Shown here one piece after another: positions 7,340-14,156 of a stretch of DNA of 16,133 bases (the stretch's first letter is position 1; each line of letters opens with the position of its first letter). Position numbers and translations under genes: made by a program. Origin of the DNA: Oscillospiraceae bacterium (lineage in GTDB: Bacteria > Bacillota > Clostridia > Oscillospirales > Ruminococcaceae); contig CAAFQL010000009.1 in the NCBI GenBank assembly GCA_900765125.1, positions 1 through 16,133 of the forward strand. Reading direction: 5' to 3'. Below the pieces are notes generated by a model, which was given only the letters and a program-made list of their open reading frames with translations, was not told the origin of the DNA and ran no database searches.

Positions 7340-8542
7340 ATGAAAATATCAGCTATTGAAGAAGCTCTTGAAGCTTTAAGACAGGGCAAGTGTATTCTGT
7401 GTACAGATGATCCTGACCGTGAAAATGAGGGCGATCTTATCTGTGCGGGAGAGTTTGCGACAACTGAAAATGTAAATCTTATGGCGAGCGTAGGCAAGGG
7501 ACTTATATGTATGCCTATGAGTCAGAGTAATATCGCAAGGCTTGGTCTTACGCAGATGGTATCAAAGAATACTGACAATCATGAAACGGCATTTACAGTG
7601 TCCATTGACCATGCGGATACTACCACGGGTATTTCCGCAGTGGAAAGAGGCATTACTGCAAGAAGAGCAGCTGCACAGGATTCCCATCCGGGAGAATTCA
7701 GACGTCCCGGTCATATGTTCCCCCTTGAAGCAAAGCCGGGCGGTGTTCTTGAAAGAAACGGTCACACCGAAGCTACTGTTGACCTTATGCGGCTTGCAGG
7801 TCTTTCTGAGGTCGGTCTTTGCTGTGAGATAATGGCAGATGACGGAACTATGATGCGTGGAGAGCAGATCTCTGAGCTGGCAGAAAAACTTGGACTTCCG
7901 CTTATTACAATAAGAGACCTTCAGCGTTACAGAAGACAGCATGATATATACATGAAAGAAACAGCTGCTGCACATCTTCCAACAAAGCACGGTGATTTTA
8001 TGATCCACGGTTTTAAGAATGCAATTACCGGAGAAGAACACGTTGCTCTTACTATGGGAGATGTTGCAGACGGGGAACCTGTTCTTTGCAGAGTTCATTC
8101 TGAATGTATGACAGGTGATGTTTTCGGTTCATGCAGATGCGACTGCGGAGAACAGCTTGAACGTGCTATGGACATGATCGCAGAAGAAGGAAGAGGCGTG
8201 CTTGTTTATCTTCGTCAGGAGGGAAGAGGTATAGGTTTGCTCAATAAGATAGATGCCTATGTTTTGCAGGAGCAGGGACTTGATACAGTCGATGCAAATG
8301 TTAAGTTAGGATTTGCTCCTGATTTGCGTGATTACAGCGTAGGAGCTCAGATCCTTGGCAGCATTGGCGTTAAGAAGCTTAGACTTATGACAAACAATCC
8401 TGATAAAATTTCGGATTTGTCTGAATATGGCATTGAAATTACAGAGCGTGTTCCGATAGATATTCCGGAAAAGCCTGAAAATCTCAGGTATCTGCGTACA
8501 AAGCAGTTCCGTATGGGACACTATCTGCATTTTGATAAATAA
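7340..8542 (+). CDS. ribBA: Bifunctional 3,4-dihydroxy-2-butanone 4-phosphate synthase / GTP cyclohydrolase II
   Basis: This 400-residue fusion supplies both pathway precursors. The N-terminal domain (about 1-200) makes DHBP from ribulose 5-phosphate; DDPDRENEGDL (23-33) holds the acidic metal site, and RRPGHMFPLEA and RNGHTEATVDL (139-149) complete it. The C-terminal domain (about 205-398) opens GTP. Its zinc site SECMTGDVFGSCRCDCG carries Cys256, Cys267 and Cys269, followed by LRQEGRGIGL (291-300) and MTNNPDKI. Both catalytic halves look intact, unlike some fusions in which one half has decayed. AGGAGG at 7327-7332 is 7 bases before the ATG and overlaps the ribE stop, suggesting translational coupling. 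A 7-bp hairpin (8542-8569) lies between this gene and ribH. Confidence 0.97.
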   Translation: MKISAIEEALEALRQGKCILCTDDPDRENEGDLICAGEFATTENVNLMASVGKGLICMPMSQSNIARLGLTQMVSKNTDNHETAFTVSIDHADTTTGISAVERGITARRAAAQDSHPGEFRRPGHMFPLEAKPGGVLERNGHTEATVDLMRLAGLSEVGLCCEIMADDGTMMRGEQISELAEKLGLPLITIRDLQRYRRQHDIYMKETAAAHLPTKHGDFMIHGFKNAITGEEHVALTMGDVADGEPVLCRVHSECMTGDVFGSCRCDCGEQLERAMDMIAEEGRGVLVYLRQEGRGIGLLNKIDAYVLQEQGLDTVDANVKLGFAPDLRDYSVGAQILGSIGVKKLRLMTNNPDKISDLSEYGIEITERVPIDIPEKPENLRYLRTKQFRMGHYLHFDK

Positions 8543-8569
8543 GAAGATGTTTCAGTAAGAATATCTTCT
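8542..8569 (+). other. Intercistronic hairpin between ribBA and ribH
   Basis: AGAAGAT (8542-8548) and ATCTTCT (8563-8569) form a perfect 7-bp stem with a 14-nt loop. No T-run follows, so it is not a terminator. It could mark an mRNA processing or stability site, but nothing in the sequence proves that. Confidence 0.4.
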
Positions 8570-8603
8570 GAGAAAAACATGTTATTTTAGGAGGAAAATT
8601 ATT

Positions 8604-9068
8604 ATGCGTACACTTGAAGGAATATATAACGGTGAGGGTCTTAAGATTGCTATTGTGGCATCACGATTCAATGAGTTTATTACGAATAAGCTTATCAGCG
8701 GTGCTGAGGACTGCCTTTTGCGTCATGGCGTTGCAGCAGAAGATATTACTCTTGCATGGGTACCGGGAGCATTTGAGATACCTATGATTGCTAAGAAAAT
8801 TGCAAAGTCAGGCAAATATGATGCAGTAATTTGCGTAGGAGCTGTTATCAGAGGTGCAACAAGTCATTATGATTATGTTTGCGCTGAGGTTTCAAAGGGC
8901 ATTGCACAGGTCGGACTTGAAACAGGTGTACCTGTTCTTTTCGGTGTGCTTACTACAGATACCATTGAACAGGCTATTGAACGTGCTGGTACTAAGGCTG
9001 GCAATAAGGGTACAGATTGTGCGATGGGTGCGCTTGAAATGGTGAACCTTGTGAAAACTATAGGCTAA
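8604..9068 (+). CDS. ribH: 6,7-dimethyl-8-ribityllumazine synthase
   Basis: RibH condenses 5-amino-6-ribitylaminouracil with DHBP to form the lumazine used by RibE. The 154-residue length is typical. Motifs seen are IAIVASRFNEFI (15-26), VPGAFEIP (53-60), GAVIRGATSHYDYV (79-92, with catalytic His88) and FGVLTTDTIEQA (113-124). The subunits usually form pentamers or 60-mer capsids, sometimes enclosing riboflavin synthase (family knowledge). The start is supported by TAGGAGG about 9 bases before the ATG. Gene order ribD-ribE-ribBA-ribH is the standard Firmicutes one. Confidence 0.97.
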   Translation: MRTLEGIYNGEGLKIAIVASRFNEFITNKLISGAEDCLLRHGVAAEDITLAWVPGAFEIPMIAKKIAKSGKYDAVICVGAVIRGATSHYDYVCAEVSKGIAQVGLETGVPVLFGVLTTDTIEQAIERAGTKAGNKGTDCAMGALEMVNLVKTIG

Positions 9069-9098
9069 GTGACTTTATAAAACGGGAAGTGAGATATT

Positions 9099-9896
9099 AT
9101 GTCTGACTATAAAAAGCTGTTCTTTTTCGATATTGACGGTACTATCCGTGCTGACGATGAAAGCAGTTGCATTCCGGAATCTGCAATATGTTCAATAAAA
9201 AAACTGCGTGAGAATGGGCATAAGATATTTATAAATACCGGCAGAACAGCGTCAAATGTAGGAGAGGATATACGCTCTATAGGTTTTGACGGATATATTT
9301 TTGGTTGTGGCACTGAAGTATTTCTCGGTGAGACGAGGATATATAGGAAGTCATTTGATCCTGAGTTTTGTATGAAACTTTCTGAAGAGATACGTCTGTG
9401 CGATGCATCGCCTGTATATGAACGCAGTGACATTCTGCTGACCGATAGTAAGGCTAGGGTTATTCCTGCAATGCAGGAGCTTTTGGTACAATGTATAAAA
9501 GGTGGAGCATCTGCAATAGACATAAATGAAGCAGCTGACACGTCTTATGATAAGTTTGTTATATGGTATGATGAGCAAACAGATATGAGCCGTTTTCGCA
9601 GTCTGATAGAAGGCAAGTTTGTATATATAGACCGTGGACATGGATTTGCAGAGATGATCCCGGCAGAATGCAGTAAGGCAGACGGTATGGAAAAGATACT
9701 GCGTGAGCTTGGCGCAAAGGCAGAGGACACTGTAGCTTTTGGTGACAGCCTTAATGATGCAGAGATGCTTTCGTTTGCAGGAACGGGTATTGCTATGGGC
9801 GGTGCAGAAGCTCTGTATCCTTATGCGGATTATATCACAAAGAAATTAAACGACGATGGCATTGCATTCGCACTTAAAGAGAATGGATGGATTTAA
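9099..9896 (+). CDS. Cof-type HAD-IIB phosphatase; candidate riboflavin-pathway phosphatase
   Basis: The 265-residue protein is a complete haloacid dehalogenase superfamily phosphatase of the Cof/IIB type. Motif I is FFFDIDGTI (nucleophile Asp11 and general acid Asp13). Motif II is NTGR (Thr47) and motif III lies in CSKADGM (Lys193). Motif IV is GDSLNDAEML (Asp216, Asp220). The cap is inserted between motifs II and III, as in class IIB. It lies 30 bp after ribH on the same strand, with GGGAAGTGAG before the ATG and no terminator between. In Bacillus subtilis, Cof-like HAD proteins (YcsE, YwtE, YitU) dephosphorylate 5-amino-6-(5-phospho-D-ribitylamino)uracil, the only step missing from ribD/E/BA/H. 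That role here is inference from position and family; HAD-IIB enzymes are often promiscuous. Confidence 0.85.
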   Translation: MSDYKKLFFFDIDGTIRADDESSCIPESAICSIKKLRENGHKIFINTGRTASNVGEDIRSIGFDGYIFGCGTEVFLGETRIYRKSFDPEFCMKLSEEIRLCDASPVYERSDILLTDSKARVIPAMQELLVQCIKGGASAIDINEAADTSYDKFVIWYDEQTDMSRFRSLIEGKFVYIDRGHGFAEMIPAECSKADGMEKILRELGAKAEDTVAFGDSLNDAEMLSFAGTGIAMGGAEALYPYADYITKKLNDDGIAFALKENGWI

Positions 9897-9950
9897 AATA
9901 ACATCTTTTCAGGCGTGTTTTCTTAAAAAAATTAAAATTCAAAAAAAGTG

Positions 9951-9979
9951 TTGACAAAGGTCATCTTTTGTGATATAAT
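9951..9979 (+). promoter_or_regulatory. Consensus sigma-A promoter of the tRNA-Thr gene
   Basis: TTGACA (9951-9956), a 17-bp spacer and TATAAT (9974-9979) match consensus at all twelve positions. The predicted start near 9986-9988 leaves a leader of about 30 nt before the tRNA, containing a small hairpin TGAGC (9994-9998) / GCTCA (10003-10007). Confidence 0.92.
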
Positions 9980-10018
9980 AACGATTGTGAGTTTGAGCAA
10001 CAGCTCAGGCTTGCAGTT

Positions 10019-10094
<76 letters not shown>

Positions 10095-10100
10095 AAAGAA

Positions 10101-10147
10101 AACCACGCAATTACGAGAAATTTCTTGTGTGCGTGGTTCTTTTGTTT
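10101..10147 (+). terminator. Terminator downstream of tRNA-Thr
   Basis: AACCACGCA (10101-10109) pairs with TGCGTGGTT (10130-10138). An inner stem ACGAGAAA/TTTCTTGT (one G-U) extends it, and a T-rich tail TTCTTTTGTTTTT follows. It should end tRNA transcription before the element. Confidence 0.85.
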
Positions 10148-10165
10148 TTGTGAGGAAAATAAAAA

Positions 10166-10186
10166 TTGTGCGCCATTTGTGCGCCA
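10166..10186. repeat. Tandem 10-bp direct repeat, possible integrase arm-type site
   Basis: TTGTGCGCCA occurs at 10166-10175 and again at 10177-10186, an 11-bp period and so about one helical turn. It sits between the tRNA attachment site and the integrase gene. Tyrosine integrases with an N-terminal arm-binding domain use short repeats in this position. The function is inferred from place and periodicity. Confidence 0.55.
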
Positions 10187-10224
10187 AGATTTCAAAAACA
10201 CATGATAAAAGACAACAGAATATA

Positions 10225-10277
10225 ATAAAAAACCGTCATTAGTAGAGCTATAACGCTTACTGGTGACGGTCTTTTTT
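10225..10277. terminator. Bidirectional terminator beyond the integrase gene
   Basis: ACCGTCA (10232-10238) pairs with TGACGGT (10264-10270). The stem extends inward through two T-G pairs and AGTA (10241-10244) / TACT (10258-10261). CTTTTTT follows on the plus strand, and the A-run before 10232 gives a T-run on the minus strand. It lies 41 bp past the integrase stop. Confidence 0.8.
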
Positions 10278-10317
10278 ATGCTTTTAATTGGCTCAAATTT
10301 GAGCTGATAAAAATAGT

Positions 10318-11553
10318 TTAAGCTTGTTTCTGTTCCTGCTCTGTATGTTTAGTCTGCTTAATAAGCATTGATTGTAAAACACCTGCTGCCTCCTCGTCTG
10401 CTTCTGAAAGGCAATGCAGGTATTTGTTAGTTGTTTCAATGTCACCATGTCCGAGCCGTCCTTGCACCTGTTTAAGCGATACACCGCCATATAAGAGCAG
10501 GGTTGCCGATGTATGACGTAAGCTGTGAAACTTCCTATGCCTGAATCCATGACGAGAAAGAAACTTACTAAATTGCTTTGTAGGTGTTTGAGGATTCATC
10601 ATTTCACCGTTCCACTGAGTAAATAACCATTCATCACCGACCCATTGAGAACCAAGCCGTAGCTGTTCACGTTGCTTTTCCTGCTCTAATTGCTCTATAA
10701 GCTGAATACATTCCGGACTTACTGTAACCGTTCTTATCTCATAATCTTTCGGGGGTTTGGTTTCCGGTGATTTTCCCTTTAACTTAACGGCTGCACGTTC
10801 AATCGTTATTTTTCCTGACTCTTTGTCTATATCACTGAATTTCAGTGCAACCAGTTCTCCACGTCTTGCACCTGTCATAATAGCTAATTGTATCAATACT
10901 TGAAATTGTAACGGCTCGTTTTCCAGTGCTGCGAGCATTTCAGCGGCTTCTTGTTTCGTGAAGATCTCTACCTTTGGGGCTGTTATCTTTGGAATGTCAA
11001 GCAATTCTGATCGAGCAGGATTTTCTTTTATTATCTGCCGTTTTATTGCAAGTTTAAATACTGATTGCAAAATTGTAAGATACCTCTGTATACTTGCAGG
11101 GCTTAGGGTTTCTTTTGAAAATGTGCCGTCTCTATTTTTCTTTTTTATAGTGCAGAGCTGTTCTATAAATGCTTGTACGTGTACGGGTTTAATATCTTTT
11201 ATCTTATGATGCCCAAGAGCAGGCATTATAAGCGTATTTAAAACACGCTCATACGCACTAAATGTATAAGGTGCAAGAACGCTCTTTTTTTGTTCCAAAT
11301 ACAGTGGGATAAATTCTGTAAGTGTAATTCTGGTTGCGTCTCCTGAAAGACCGGTCTTGCACTGCTCCTCGTAAATTAAATACTGCCGCTCTGCTTCTTT
11401 ATCTGCTTGCCGTTCGGTCAAATTGGCAGGGCTTTTCCATGTCTGTACATATGGCTTTAAGCGTTCACCCTCTGCCGTATAACCACGGTATACACGGAAT
11501 GTATATGAGAATGTCCCGTCTTTATTCTTGCGCTTCCTGCTCCATTTAGGCAT
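10318..11553 (-). CDS. Tyrosine-type site-specific integrase
   Basis: The 411-residue protein is a full-length phage/ICE-type tyrosine recombinase. Residues 1-60 form the arm-binding N-terminus (KWSRKRKNKDGTFSYTFRVYRGY, beta-rich). A SAM-like core-binding domain spans about 75-180 (ITLTEFIPLYLEQKKSVLAPYTFSAYERVL). The catalytic domain follows, with Arg230 in MTGARRGEL, the HxxR pair His343/Arg346 in HSLRHTSATLLL, His369 in GRLGHGD and nucleophile Tyr378 in TTNKYLH. All catalytic residues are present. It cuts and rejoins the attachment sites, most likely at the neighbouring tRNA-Thr gene. GAAAGGGG lies about 9 bases before the ATG. It is 39 bp downstream of the repressor gene on the same strand and may share its transcript. 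Confidence 0.96.
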   Translation of the reverse strand: MPKWSRKRKNKDGTFSYTFRVYRGYTAEGERLKPYVQTWKSPANLTERQADKEAERQYLIYEEQCKTGLSGDATRITLTEFIPLYLEQKKSVLAPYTFSAYERVLNTLIMPALGHHKIKDIKPVHVQAFIEQLCTIKKKNRDGTFSKETLSPASIQRYLTILQSVFKLAIKRQIIKENPARSELLDIPKITAPKVEIFTKQEAAEMLAALENEPLQFQVLIQLAIMTGARRGELVALKFSDIDKESGKITIERAAVKLKGKSPETKPPKDYEIRTVTVSPECIQLIEQLEQEKQREQLRLGSQWVGDEWLFTQWNGEMMNPQTPTKQFSKFLSRHGFRHRKFHSLRHTSATLLLYGGVSLKQVQGRLGHGDIETTNKYLHCLSEADEEAAGVLQSMLIKQTKHTEQEQKQA

Positions 11554-11592
11554 ATTTAAAGCCCCTTTCTGTAAAAGATCACTTCTCCGGCT

Positions 11593-12294
11593 TTATTCTT
11601 CCTCGGGGTTATGTTGGGCATTGTCGGGCGCCTCCTCTGATAATATATCTTTTATAGAGTTTTCTATAAATCTATTTGTTGCCTCGTACGCATCCATAAT
11701 GTACGCTTTTGATATTTTTTGATAATGCCCACCATGTGAACCGAAATGTTCGAGATAATTACCCACTAATTCAGGATATTTCAATAATCTTTCAACAAAA
11801 GCATCACATTCATATATATCTGCAACACGGCATATAAACGCTTTATCTAATGCGTTAATAAAGGGCTGAAATTCATCACTTTCTATAAAAGCACATGTCA
11901 TTCCCTGAGGGAAAAATTCTTTTTCTAAAATTTTTTCTGGAATATCGTTGCAAATATTTAAAAAATCTTCACCAGGGTATTCGCACAATTCATAAAATGT
12001 AATGTTTTTAATAGCTTCTTCCGAAAGTCCAGTAACTTCACAAGCAATCTTCATATCCTGCTCAGTACTTTTAACATCTGATAAACCAAGTAGATAATCA
12101 GCAGAAACGCTATAATGACGTGCTACCTTTTGCAAAAAAACAATATCAGGTGTTCTTTTACCGAGTTGGTAATTACTGATTGCCGAAAATGAAACATCAA
12201 GTGCACGTGCTAAATCTCTGCTTGTTTCATTATGCTGTTGTCTAAGTTCTGCTAATCGTTCTGAAAATATTTCAGAGCAGGTTTTATCTTCCAT
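11593..12294 (-). CDS. XRE-family transcriptional repressor (cI-like)
   Basis: The 233-residue protein starts with a clear helix-turn-helix domain at about residues 10-72: FSERLAELRQQHNETSRDLARALDVSFSAISNYQLGKRTPDIVFLQKVARHYSVSADYLLGL, shown here as one continuous domain by its helix pattern (see positions), with recognition helix near SFSAISNYQLGKR. The remaining 160 residues are acidic and rich in Phe, Tyr and Leu. They lack the S24 LexA-type protease signature, so classical RecA-stimulated self-cleavage is not supported. GGAGGT precedes the ATG at 12294 by 6 bases. The gene faces away from the early genes across a 216-bp control region, the arrangement of a lysogeny repressor that also controls its own synthesis. 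Its targets are probably the CGATTG-type boxes at 12351-12477. Confidence 0.9.
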   Translation of the reverse strand: MEDKTCSEIFSERLAELRQQHNETSRDLARALDVSFSAISNYQLGKRTPDIVFLQKVARHYSVSADYLLGLSDVKSTEQDMKIACEVTGLSEEAIKNITFYELCEYPGEDFLNICNDIPEKILEKEFFPQGMTCAFIESDEFQPFINALDKAFICRVADIYECDAFVERLLKYPELVGNYLEHFGSHGGHYQKISKAYIMDAYEATNRFIENSIKDILSEEAPDNAQHNPEEE

Positions 12295-12340
12295 TTTTCT
12301 ACCTCCATTTAGTTGCCGACATTCAAATGTAATTTCTCTT

Positions 12341-12397
12341 AAAAAGTTTTCGATTGAACTTGACGTTTAAAAAAGTTTTCAATTGGACTTGACATTT
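12341..12397. repeat. 28-bp direct repeat in the control region (3 mismatches)
   Basis: Copies lie at 12341-12368 and 12370-12397, a 29-bp period. Both read AAAAAGTTTTC, then [G/A]ATTG[A/G]ACTTGAC, then [G/A]TTT. The second copy supplies the -35 TTGACA of the rightward promoter. They are probably regulator binding sites. Confidence 0.75.
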
Positions 12398-12417
12398 GGG
12401 ACAACATATGATATACT
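12389..12417 (+). promoter_or_regulatory. Rightward early promoter (PR-like)
   Basis: TTGACA (12389-12394), a 17-bp spacer and TATACT (12412-12417) form a strong sigma-A promoter. It should drive the 63-aa HTH gene and the genes beyond. Its -35 is embedded in the second 28-bp repeat, so a protein bound there would block it. Confidence 0.85.
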
Positions 12418-12428
12418 ATAATCATCTT

Positions 12429-12471
12429 CAATCGTCACTGTTGTAATTATATCACACTCAAACGACGATTG
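12429..12471. repeat. 8-bp inverted repeat between the two promoters, candidate operator
   Basis: CAATCGTC (12429-12436) is the reverse complement of GACGATTG (12464-12471), with 27 bp between. The CGATTG core also occurs at 12351-12356 and, as CAATTG, at 12380-12385. These form a family of four related boxes placed at or near both promoters. Confidence 0.6.
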
Positions 12472-12474
12472 CAA
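12446..12474 (-). promoter_or_regulatory. Leftward promoter for repressor/integrase (PRM-like)
   Basis: On the minus strand there is TTGCAA (12474-12469), a 17-bp spacer and TATAAT (12451-12446). The -35 overlaps the CGATTG box at 12466-12471. Transcription would start near 12440 and run leftward through the rightward promoter, giving the repressor mRNA a leader of about 145 nt. Confidence 0.65.
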
Positions 12475-12510
12475 GAGTTTTCAAAAAATATTTTCAGGAG
12501 GTGAGAAGCC

Positions 12511-12702
12511 ATGAGAGGAAATCAGAACAACGCAGAGCTTAGACAAGCTGCAAAGAATGCAGGTGTTTACTTCTGGCAGATAGCGGAATTGTGGAATGTA
12601 TCAGAATCTTACATGACACGTTTAATGCGCCGTGAACTTAATTCAGAAGAGCGTACAAGGTTTCTGAGCACTGTTGACCAGCTCAAATCAGAGCAGGAAT
12701 AA
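12511..12702 (+). CDS. Small HTH protein (63 aa), Cro-like position
   Basis: The 63-residue protein MRGNQNNAELRQAAKNAGVY... has a short helix-turn-helix at about residues 19-42 (FWQIAELWNVSESYMTRLMR), then a charged helix ending NSEERTRFLSTVDQLK. Small proteins of this pattern are common as the first rightward gene of Clostridia prophages and integrative elements. The SD is strong (CAGGAGGTGAG, 12496-12506) and the start is clear. It is the first gene after the rightward promoter, opposite the repressor, so a Cro-like or accessory regulatory role is likely, but the DNA it binds is unknown. Confidence 0.8.
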   Translation: MRGNQNNAELRQAAKNAGVYFWQIAELWNVSESYMTRLMRRELNSEERTRFLSTVDQLKSEQE

Positions 12703-12777
12703 GCCCACGAAGCGAGAATGAACCGAGAAAAAAACAATTTTACCGCCGTATAAACGGCAGAAAGAGAGCTTAAAGTT

Positions 12778-13077
12778 ATGTATTATGTAAAGACAGTTAT
12801 TAAAACAGACAATTTCATTGAAACAGCCCTCACACAGGAACTTTGTGACGGCGAGGACGGAAACGTATTCACACAATGTCCAAGCTGTGGCGAGGAGATT
12901 CACGCAGATCTTGCGGAAATATTTGCACATGGCGGTGATCTGTTTAGTACAAGCTCATTTTGTAAGAGCTGCATTAGAAATGGAAAACAAGCTGAATTTG
13001 TTGACTTCATGAATGGCAAGAGAGATACATTTAATGGTAAGACACGTGCAGAAATGGAGGCGGAAGCAGATAAATGA
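12778..13077 (+). CDS. Hypothetical zinc-finger protein (99 aa)
   Basis: I do not recognise a named family. The 99-residue protein has two CxxC knuckles, CPSC (34-37) and CKSC (62-65), spaced as in a treble-clef or zinc-ribbon fold, so it probably binds one zinc ion. The last 25 residues are charged (GKTRAEMEAEADK). The SD is weak (AAAGAGAG, 12761-12768), and a 5-bp GC hairpin (12745-12758) lies just before it. Its stop overlaps the start of the Rha-type gene (ATGA, 13074-13077), so the two are probably translationally coupled. It may bind nucleic acid or partner with the next protein; both are inference. Confidence 0.75.
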   Translation: MYYVKTVIKTDNFIETALTQELCDGEDGNVFTQCPSCGEEIHADLAEIFAHGGDLFSTSSFCKSCIRNGKQAEFVDFMNGKRDTFNGKTRAEMEAEADK

Positions 13078-13778
13078 AAGAGCTGATTCCTAAAGATAAC
13101 TACGGCGTATTTGCCGATAATCACGACATTGCAAGAGTAGATAGCTTGTATGTGGCTAAGTGTTTTGAAAAGCGTCATGACAATGTTATTCGTGATATTG
13201 AAAACCTTGATTGTTCAGAAGAATTCCGTCTCCTCAATTTTGAGGAGTCCTCTTACAAAAATGAGCAGGGAAAGAAACAACCTTGCTACTACATGACTCG
13301 TGACGGATTTGTATTTCTGGCGATGGGTTATCGTGGCAAGAAAGCTGCACGATTCAAAGAACTCTACATTCGCCGTTTCAATGAGATGGAAAGCATGATT
13401 TCAACACTTATAACAGCAAGGAACGATTTCTCAGAGCTAACGGAAAGCATTAAGTTTATAAAACCAGATGCAAAAGCACATACATACAGCAATGAATGTA
13501 ATATGCTGAACCGTATTATAACCGGATATAGTGCAAAGGACTTTCGGGAAAGAAACGGTATTCAGAAAGGTGAAAGTATTCGCCCTTATATGGAAAAGCA
13601 CCAATTAAAACTTTTAGAAGCTTTGCAAAAGATAGATATTGGATTGTTGTATTCCGGTTTGAGCTATCAGGAACGAAAGAATAAGTTAGAGGAATACGCA
13701 GAAAGATACTATGCAAAAGAAAAAGCGTGCATTTCTGTTGCAGCAGAAACACACGCACTTACCTATGTGATGGCTTAA
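13074..13778 (+). CDS. Rha family phage regulatory protein
   Basis: The 234-residue protein contains the Rha (pRha) domain at about residues 15-108. Typical are DSLYVAKCFEKRHDNVIRDIENL, the FEESSYKNEQGKKQPCYYMTRDGFVFLAMGYRGKKAARFKELYIRRFNEME segment (motif core YYMTRDGF) and the final helix. Rha proteins are named for a phage phi-80 regulator that interferes with phage growth in some hosts and are antirepressor-like regulators in many Firmicutes phages. Residues 110-234 form a second, helical region (YSAKDFRERNGIQKGESIRPYM) resembling C-terminal domains of other phage antirepressors; its role is unassigned. It begins inside the preceding gene's stop codon. A hairpin with a short T-run follows at 13815-13852. 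Confidence 0.9.
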   Translation: MKELIPKDNYGVFADNHDIARVDSLYVAKCFEKRHDNVIRDIENLDCSEEFRLLNFEESSYKNEQGKKQPCYYMTRDGFVFLAMGYRGKKAARFKELYIRRFNEMESMISTLITARNDFSELTESIKFIKPDAKAHTYSNECNMLNRIITGYSAKDFRERNGIQKGESIRPYMEKHQLKLLEALQKIDIGLLYSGLSYQERKNKLEEYAERYYAKEKACISVAAETHALTYVMA

Positions 13779-13814
13779 GTTGTTACATAGATTACCACAT
13801 CAGATTAAAACATT

Positions 13815-13852
13815 AAGCCTGCTCTGATTATACCACAGTTGGGGCAGGTTTT
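13815..13852 (+). terminator. Possible weak terminator after the Rha gene
   Basis: CCTGCTC (13818-13824) pairs with GGGCAGG (13842-13848), with one T-G pair. An inner CTG/CAG extends the stem, and TTTT follows at 13849-13852. The short tail suggests partial termination, which would lower expression of the genes beyond. Confidence 0.5.
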
Positions 13853-13875
13853 CAATACCATGGAGGTAAAATATT

Positions 13876-14139
13876 ATGGAAAATATTCAAATTACATATA
13901 ACGTCCCACATATGGAAACAATTGACACAACAGCAAAGACATTCGGCTTATCAAGTTATCAGGTGAGAAAGCTTGCAAGAAGTAAGCGAGGTGCAGCATT
14001 TACGGTAAAAATAGGTAACCGTTACCTTATCAATCAGGCTAAATTTGCAGCGTTCCTGAACTGTGAAGAGCAGGAATGTAATAATACTGCTCCTACTCAC
14101 AGTATTAACCAGATTCAGCCTATTCCGGTGAAGCTGTAA
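13876..14139 (+). CDS. Excisionase-like small HTH DNA-binding protein
   Basis: The 87-residue protein has a winged-helix/HTH_17-like pattern at about residues 15-62: TIDTTAKTFGLSSYQVRKL, a basic turn RSKRGAAFTVKIG, a wing strand NRYLINQAKFAAFL, then a polar tail. This is the shape of Xis/excisionase-family and MerR-type HTH proteins, which bend attachment-site DNA or regulate genes. The SD ATGGAGGT is 8-9 bases before the ATG. The gene is not next to the integrase, so a role in excision is possible but not proven; it may be a regulator of the replication genes that follow 17 bp later. Confidence 0.7.
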   Translation: MENIQITYNVPHMETIDTTAKTFGLSSYQVRKLARSKRGAAFTVKIGNRYLINQAKFAAFLNCEEQECNNTAPTHSINQIQPIPVKL

Positions 14140-14156
14140 GGCAGGAGAATAGATAA

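Noticed and set aside
7562..8098. 178-residue open frame on the minus strand inside ribBA
   Set aside because: It is antisense to a strongly conserved gene, has no family resemblance and is composed like a shadow frame.
9982..9987. CGATTG in the tRNA leader as another repressor box
   Set aside because: The hexamer is expected several times by chance in 16 kb. Here it is isolated and without the surrounding consensus.
11593..12294. Self-cleaving LexA/cI-type repressor
   Set aside because: No Ala/Cys-Gly cleavage site with the Ser/Lys S24 peptidase pattern was seen after the HTH domain.
12359..12364. TTGACG in the first 28-bp repeat as a second rightward -35
   Set aside because: No -10-like hexamer lies at 16-18 bp downstream.
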